Source of the DNA: an uncultured Eubacteriales bacterium
GTDB lineage: Bacteria; Bacillota; Clostridia; Oscillospirales; Oscillospiraceae
Assembly: GCA_900546615.1 (NCBI GenBank)
Contig: URDJ01000029.1
Coordinates: 1-35,951 of the forward strand
Length of the DNA stretch: 35,951 bases
Reading direction: 5' to 3'
In this document: positions 31,673 through 35,951 of the stretch, piece after piece
Position numbering within the stretch: the first letter of the stretch is position 1
Layout of the letters: every line of letters starts with the position of its first letter
Program-made: the position numbers and the translations under genes
Notes under the pieces: model-generated
Seen by the model: the letters and a program-made list of their open reading frames with translations, nothing else
Databases searched by the model: none
Told to the model about the DNA's origin: nothing

Positions 31673-31700
31673 TTGATAAATTTTCATTTATGCATGAAAG
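31673..31700. promoter_or_regulatory. LysR-box-like site, LysR copy
   Basis: Contains TGATAAATTTTCATTT, then a small dyad TTTCAT/ATGAAA, just before the LysR ribosome site. A close relative lies at the TAXI promoter (32645-32671). Confidence 0.5.
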
Positions 31701-31712
31701 GAATTCATATAA

Positions 31713-32597
31713 ATGCCGGTGAACAAGTATGAGGCCTTTCTGAAGGCGGCGGAACTGGGGAGCCTGACTCGCGCGGCGGCGGAGCTGGGCGTGACGCAGT
31801 CTGCGGTGTCGCACATGATAGGCGCGCTGGAGGAGGAGCTGGGCTTTTCATTATTAAAAAGGGGCCGCAGCGGGGCGAGGGCCACGGCCGAGGGCGAGCG
31901 GGTCCTGCCCGCGATACGCGGCATGCTCAACTCGCGAGAGCAGCTCGAGCAGACGGCGGCGGCCATCCGTGGGCTGGACTGTGGCACCGTGCGCATAGGC
32001 ACCTTCACGAGCGTGGCCGTGCACTGGCTTCCCGGGATGATAAAGCGGTTCCAGGCCGATTACCCGAACGTCGAGCTGAAGCTCATGAACGGGGACTACC
32101 ATGACGTGGAGCAGTGGCTCGCGGACGGCAGCTGCGATCTGGGCTTCATAGCCCTGCCGACGAAGCAGCGCGGAAAGGCCACCGCCCTGCTGGAGGACAG
32201 GCTGCTCGCCGTGGTACCTAAGGACCACCGGCTGGCCTCGCTGCCGAGGTTCCCGATAAAGGAAGTGGAGCACGAGCCCTTCATAAGCCTGCTCGAGACC
32301 TCTGACCACGACGCCCGGCGCGCGCTTGACGCCGCGGGCGTCACCCCCAATATACGGTATACCACAAAGGACGACTATGCTATAATTGCCATGGTGGAGC
32401 AGGGGCTGGGCGTCAGCATCATGCCCGAGCTGCTGCTCTCGGGCAGGAATGACAACGTCAGGATCATGGAACTCACGCCGCCCGCGAGCCGCGTTATCGG
32501 CCTGTGTCTGCCGGACGCGGACAGGGCCGGACCGGCGACGACAAGGTTCGCCCAGTGCGTCTCGGACTGGGTACGGGAACATTATGCGAGGATATGA
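31713..32597 (+). CDS. LysR-family transcriptional regulator
   Basis: A 294-residue regulator. N-terminal winged helix-turn-helix (residues about 4-62, FLKAAELGSLTRAAAELGVT then QSAVSHMIGALEEELGF) and a C-terminal periplasmic-binding-like effector domain (about 90-290). AAAGGAA precedes ATG 31713. It lies between divergent putP and a TAXI-TRAP operon and shares a box with the TAXI promoter, so control of the TRAP transporter is likely; the effector is probably the transported acid. Confidence 0.95.
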   Translation: MPVNKYEAFLKAAELGSLTRAAAELGVTQSAVSHMIGALEEELGFSLLKRGRSGARATAEGERVLPAIRGMLNSREQLEQTAAAIRGLDCGTVRIGTFTSVAVHWLPGMIKRFQADYPNVELKLMNGDYHDVEQWLADGSCDLGFIALPTKQRGKATALLEDRLLAVVPKDHRLASLPRFPIKEVEHEPFISLLETSDHDARRALDAAGVTPNIRYTTKDDYAIIAMVEQGLGVSIMPELLLSGRNDNVRIMELTPPASRVIGLCLPDADRAGPATTRFAQCVSDWVREHYARI

Positions 32598-32644
32598 AAC
32601 GGCGTGTCGTGAATTAGCGTGCGAAATCTTTTGCAACCTTTTTC

Positions 32645-32671
32645 CTGATAAATTCATTTTAAGGCTTGAAA
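32645..32671. promoter_or_regulatory. LysR-box-like site, TAXI copy
   Basis: Contains CTGATAAATTCATTTT and TTGAAA, matching the sequence in front of the LysR gene (31673-31700). It ends on the -35 of the TAXI promoter. Confidence 0.5.
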
Positions 32672-32694
32672 TCGGGGCGTTGATGGCGTATACT
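32666..32694 (+). promoter_or_regulatory. Promoter of the TAXI-TRAP operon
   Basis: TTGAAA (32666-32671), 17 bases, TATACT (32689-32694). The leader to the start codon is about 57 bases. Confidence 0.8.
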
Positions 32695-32758
32695 GTGTTT
32701 GTCTTGAAATTTGTTGAAGTTTAAAATGCAATTTAAATGTCAAAGGGAGGAACTCAGA

Positions 32759-33727
32759 ATGAAAAAGAGAATAGCTGCGCTGGTACTGTGCCTGGCACTG
32801 GTATTTGCGCTCGCCGCCTGCGGCGGTGAAAGCGGCGAGAAGCTCTCGTTCGGCACCGGCGGCGACTCCGGCACCTACTACGCCTTCGGCGGCGCCCTGG
32901 CCGGCTATGTCACCGAGAAGACCGACACTGCCGTCACCGCGATAACCTCCAGCGGCTCCCAGGCCAACATCGAGGACATCGCCTCGGGCGCCATCCAGCT
33001 CGGCTTCGTCCAGTCCGACGTCATGGACTACGCCTACAACGGCACTCGCCTCTTCGTCGACAAGGACACCGGCGAGTCCGCCCCTGTGACCAACTTCTCC
33101 ACCGTCGCCGCGCTCTACATGGAGCAGGTGCAGATTGTCACCCTCGACCCCAACATTAAGACCGTCGCCGACCTCGAGGGCAAGAACGTCTCCATCGGCG
33201 CCAACGGCTCCGGCGTGTACTTCAACGCGCTCGACATTCTCGGCGCTTACGACCTCACCGAGGAGGACATCACTCCGCAGTATCAGGACTTCGCCACCAG
33301 CGTCGACTCCCTGAAGGACGGCAAGATTGACGCGGCCTTCATCGTCGCCGGCGCCCCGACCACCGCGGTCGTCGACCTCGCCAGCGGCAACGACGTCTAC
33401 CTCGTCAGCCTTGACGACGAGCACATCGACAAGCTTATCGCTTCCAGCCCGTACTACTCCAAGAACGTTATCGCCGCGGACGTCTACGGCACCCCCGAGG
33501 ACTGCACCACCGTCGCCGTCGGCGCGGTTGTCATCGCCGGCAACGACGTGAGCGAGGACGCGGTCTACGACTTCGTCTCCACCGTCTTTGAGAACATCGG
33601 CGACCTCGGCCACGCCAAGCAGGACGAGCTCAGCCTCGAGTTCGCGAGCTCCGTCACCAACGTCCCCTATCATCCCGGCGCGGCCAAGTACTTCGCCGAG
33701 AAGGGCATCGAGGTTCCCACCGCCTGA
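32759..33727 (+). CDS. TAXI-family TRAP transporter substrate-binding lipoprotein
   Basis: A 322-residue extracellular receptor. Signal peptide with lipobox ALAAC, Cys21. The TAXI family opening LSFGTGGDSGTYYAFGGALAGYV is clear, as is the domain-hinge region GKNVSIGANGSGVYFNALD. TAXI receptors bind dicarboxylates or amino acids such as glutamate; the ligand here is unknown. ATG 32759 has AAAGGGAGG eight bases upstream. It is followed by the fused permease. Confidence 0.95.
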   Translation: MKKRIAALVLCLALVFALAACGGESGEKLSFGTGGDSGTYYAFGGALAGYVTEKTDTAVTAITSSGSQANIEDIASGAIQLGFVQSDVMDYAYNGTRLFVDKDTGESAPVTNFSTVAALYMEQVQIVTLDPNIKTVADLEGKNVSIGANGSGVYFNALDILGAYDLTEEDITPQYQDFATSVDSLKDGKIDAAFIVAGAPTTAVVDLASGNDVYLVSLDDEHIDKLIASSPYYSKNVIAADVYGTPEDCTTVAVGAVVIAGNDVSEDAVYDFVSTVFENIGDLGHAKQDELSLEFASSVTNVPYHPGAAKYFAEKGIEVPTA

Positions 33728-33760
33728 GCGGCGGCTGCATAAGCTAAAATAAGCGTCAGT

Positions 33761-33786
33761 CCGCGGCGTCCAGCTGGGCGCCGCGG
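33761..33786 (+). promoter_or_regulatory. Intercistronic hairpin between receptor and permease
   Basis: CCGCGGCG/CGCCGCGG, 8 pairs with a 10-base loop, no T-run. It probably stabilises the receptor transcript so that more receptor than permease is made. Confidence 0.6.
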
Positions 33787-33807
33787 CTTTCGCCCGGGAG
33801 GTATATA

Positions 33808-35880
33808 ATGTCTGACAAGAAGAAAAAGAAGACCGACGGGCTGTTCGACACGGAGGTGCTCGACACCGAGACTCCTATCGAGCCCCATTACGAGCAGCCC
33901 CACGTAAAGGACTTCGACGGCGCGTCCTACGAGCCTGAGGAGGACAGGGCCGCGGATGCCGGCGCCGACGTCGGAACGATGGAGGACGTCGAGGCCGTCA
34001 TGCGCAAGTATGACAAGGAGTCCAACACCCGCATCTGGGAGGGCAAGCCCAAGTTCGTGATAGACGTCCTGATGGCCCTCTTCTCCCTCTACTGCATCTG
34101 GTCCACCCTCTATTCCAACTGGGGCATCGAGAAGCGGCTCACCCTCTTCATGGGCTGCATGATAATCCTCGGCTTCATCACCTACCCCATCACCAAGAAG
34201 CACGTAAAGGTGAACTCCCTGCCCTGGTACGACATCGTCATCATGGTGCTCGGCGCGGGCGCGTTCCTGTACTACTGCTTCACTTACGACGCCTTTGTCA
34301 TCGAGGTCAAGAGCGCGTCGAGCATGACCTCGTTCTACTCTATCGTCGGCCTCATCGGCGTCCTCTCCGTCGTGGAGCTCTGCCGCCGCTGTGTGGGCCT
34401 TCCGATTCTGTTCGTCGCCGGCGCGCTGGTCATATACACCTTCGTCTCCGGCATCAACTTCGACCGCTTTATCTACACGCTGTTTTACAGCGTCAACGGC
34501 ATCCTCTCCACGCCGATAAACGTCTGCGCGAAGTTCATCGTCGTCTTCGTCATTTTCGGCTCCTTCCTTGAGAGGACGGGCATAGCGAACTTCTTCATCG
34601 AGTGCGCGAACTTTGTCGCGGGCTCCGCCTCCGGCGGCCCGGCCAAGGTCGCGGTCATCGCCTCCGCGCTCGAGGGCATGGCCTCCGGCAGCTCCGTCGC
34701 CAACACCGTCGGCTCCGGCTCCATCACCATCCCCATGATGAAGAAGACCGGCTATCGCGCCGAGTTCGCCGCGGCGGTCGAGGCCTCCGCCTCCACCGGC
34801 GGCCAGATAATGCCGCCCATCATGGGCGCGGCCGCCTTCCTGATGGCCGAGTTCCTCGGCGTCAGCTACGCCGAGGTCGCCACCCGCGCCATCCTGCCCG
34901 CCGTGCTGTACTTCCTCGGCATTTTCATCGCAGTCCACCTCGAGGCCAAGAGGAGCGGCCTGAAGGGCATCCCGCGCAGCGAGCTGCCCAAGTTCGGCGC
35001 GCTTATCAAGGACATCTACCTGCTCGCGCCCATCGTGGTGCTCGTGGTCATGGTCAGCACCAACACCAAGACCATCCAGTTCTCCGCGGCGATAAGCATC
35101 GTCGTTGCCATCGTGGCCAGCCTCTTCAAGAGCGAAACCCGCATCACCCCGCGCAAGTTCATGGACGCCCTCGCGGCCGGCGCGCGCGGCTCCATCACCG
35201 TCGCCGTCGCCTGCGCCGTGGCCGGCATCATCTCCGGCTGCATCAACGTCACCGGCCTCGGCATGACCCTCATCGGCACCGTTGTCCGCCTCTCCGGCGG
35301 CATCCCGATGATAGGCCTCATCCTGACCATGCTCTGCTGCATAGTCCTCGGCATGGGCGTGCCCACCACCGCGAACTACGTCATCATGGCCACCACCTGC
35401 GCGCCCATTCTCGAGCGCCTCGGCATCGACCCGATTGCGGCGCACTTCTTCGTGTTCTACTTCGGCATCGTCGCCGACATCACTCCGCCGGTCGCCCTCG
35501 CGGCCTACGCCGGCAGCGCCATCGCCAAGAGCAACCCGATGAAGACGGGCCTCCAGGCCACCAAGCTCGCCATAGGCGCGTTCATCGTGCCCTACGTCTT
35601 CGCGCTCAACCCCACCATGCTGTTCATTGACGCGGGCGTGGCCGACATCATCCTTATCTGCATCACCGCCGTGCTGGGCATGTTCGGCATAGCTGCGGCG
35701 ATGAACGGCTATCTGTTCAAGAAGATCCAGTGGTATATGCGCATCGCCTTCATGGTGAGCGGCCTGATGCTGCTGGTCCCCGGCCTGGTGACGGACATCG
35801 CCGGCCTGGTGCTGCTCGGCGGGCTGTCAATCTATCAGTACGTCACCAGAGGCAGGGACACGGCCCCGAAGGCGGCATAG
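33808..35880 (+). CDS. TRAP transporter permease, fused small and large membrane subunits
   Basis: A 690-residue membrane protein typical of TAXI systems, in which the DctQ-like (4-helix) and DctM-like (12-helix) parts are fused. The first helix begins at about residue 82; the large-subunit part includes SALEGMASGSSVANTVGSGSITIPMMKK and GMGVPTTANYVIMATTCAPI, the two substrate/Na+ hairpins. An acidic, proline-containing cytosolic N-terminus of about 80 residues precedes the first helix, longer than usual. GGGAGG lies seven bases before ATG. It imports the receptor's ligand with Na+. Confidence 0.95.
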   Translation: MSDKKKKKTDGLFDTEVLDTETPIEPHYEQPHVKDFDGASYEPEEDRAADAGADVGTMEDVEAVMRKYDKESNTRIWEGKPKFVIDVLMALFSLYCIWSTLYSNWGIEKRLTLFMGCMIILGFITYPITKKHVKVNSLPWYDIVIMVLGAGAFLYYCFTYDAFVIEVKSASSMTSFYSIVGLIGVLSVVELCRRCVGLPILFVAGALVIYTFVSGINFDRFIYTLFYSVNGILSTPINVCAKFIVVFVIFGSFLERTGIANFFIECANFVAGSASGGPAKVAVIASALEGMASGSSVANTVGSGSITIPMMKKTGYRAEFAAAVEASASTGGQIMPPIMGAAAFLMAEFLGVSYAEVATRAILPAVLYFLGIFIAVHLEAKRSGLKGIPRSELPKFGALIKDIYLLAPIVVLVVMVSTNTKTIQFSAAISIVVAIVASLFKSETRITPRKFMDALAAGARGSITVAVACAVAGIISGCINVTGLGMTLIGTVVRLSGGIPMIGLILTMLCCIVLGMGVPTTANYVIMATTCAPILERLGIDPIAAHFFVFYFGIVADITPPVALAAYAGSAIAKSNPMKTGLQATKLAIGAFIVPYVFALNPTMLFIDAGVADIILICITAVLGMFGIAAAMNGYLFKKIQWYMRIAFMVSGLMLLVPGLVTDIAGLVLLGGLSIYQYVTRGRDTAPKAA

Positions 35881-35906
35881 GTTACTCTATAAAAGGAAAG
35901 GGTCCG

Positions 35907-35951
35907 TTGCAAAACAAGCCCATAAAAAACAAGCGAGGTTTGGAGCCCGAA
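35907..35951 (+). CDS. Possible start of a further gene, cut by the window edge
   Basis: TTG at 35907 follows AAAGGAAAGGG by about five bases and opens a frame of 15 codons (starting with a basic segment QNKPIKNKRG) to the edge. It would be the third gene of the TAXI-TRAP operon. Too little is visible to name it. Confidence 0.35.
   Translation, partial: MQNKPIKNKRGLEPE

Larger units (their letters stand above)
31520..31712. other. Divergent putP-LysR intergenic region
   Basis: It contains the putP promoter (31584-31612), a GAGCC/GGCTC pairing with nearby U-runs at about 31612-31652, the LysR-box-like sequence at 31673-31700, and the LysR ribosome site AAAGGAA. Confidence 0.7.

Noticed and set aside
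33670..35445. 591-codon open frame opposite the TRAP permease
   Set aside because: Very Asp/Glu/Arg/Ala/Gly-rich sequence typical of the antisense frame of a GC-rich gene; no ribosome site or family; the plus-strand permease is certain.
1..35951. CRISPR arrays, insertion sequences, rRNA
   Set aside because: No regularly spaced repeats, transposase genes or rRNA sequence were seen.

Overview
The window joins two different pieces of DNA. Bases 1 to about 20,600 are the right-hand part of an integrated mobile element whose left end lies outside the window. From about 20,640 onward it is high-GC host chromosome. Strong Shine-Dalgarno sites, frequent GTG/TTG starts, lipoprotein signals, Tn916/Tn1549-type element regulators and a TAXI-TRAP operon point to a Clostridia-class Firmicute, probably an Oscillospiraceae-like gut anaerobe. 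That placement is inference from gene style; no rRNA is present.

Element cargo. Module 1 (1-5953) holds the end of a P1B-type metal ATPase, a TetR regulator with a palindromic operator, and a pair of exporter-fold ABC proteins resembling the YbtP/YbtQ group. A mobilization block on the opposite strand follows (5963-7602: relaxase and MobC, with an oriT-like double inverted repeat at 7664-7715). Module 2 (7902-16965) holds an AraC regulator, a complete ECF transporter (T, fused A-A', MptD/Trep_Strep-type S), a second YbtPQ-like ABC pair, a MntP-type manganese exporter, a TetR gene broken by one in-frame TGA, and a DtxR/MntR-family metal regulator. The right end (17421-20365) carries a sigma-like protein, an HTH protein, about 380 bases of strongly structured non-coding DNA, an excisionase and a tyrosine integrase. 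The integrase points at the 3' end of a tRNA-Arg(CCT) gene, which is the integration site.

Most notable observation. A 16-base dyad GTTAG-N6-CTAAC occurs exactly in front of ABC pair 1, the ECF operon and ABC pair 2, and with one mismatch in front of the AraC gene. Each copy sits 8-12 bases after a -10-like hexamer. This suggests one metal-responsive regulon over the whole cargo, with the DtxR-like protein as the best candidate repressor. No siderophore or metallophore synthesis genes are visible, so the cargo may import a metallophore made by other cells, with metal export pumps as a safety valve.

Chromosome. After the tRNA come a possible 41-residue ORF, purB, and a minus-strand chain (PrsA-like foldase, TcdA-like enzyme, transglutaminase-like lipoprotein, GNAT acetyltransferase), the last three joined by four- or three-base stop/start overlaps. 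Rightward lie a NYN/LOTUS protein and a metallophosphoesterase overlapping by ATGA. Next are a membrane-tethered XRE regulator, a two-gene ABC transporter, a PutP-type sodium/proline symporter, and a divergent LysR regulator followed by a TAXI-TRAP transporter (receptor plus fused permease). A LysR-box-like sequence is shared by the LysR and TAXI promoters.
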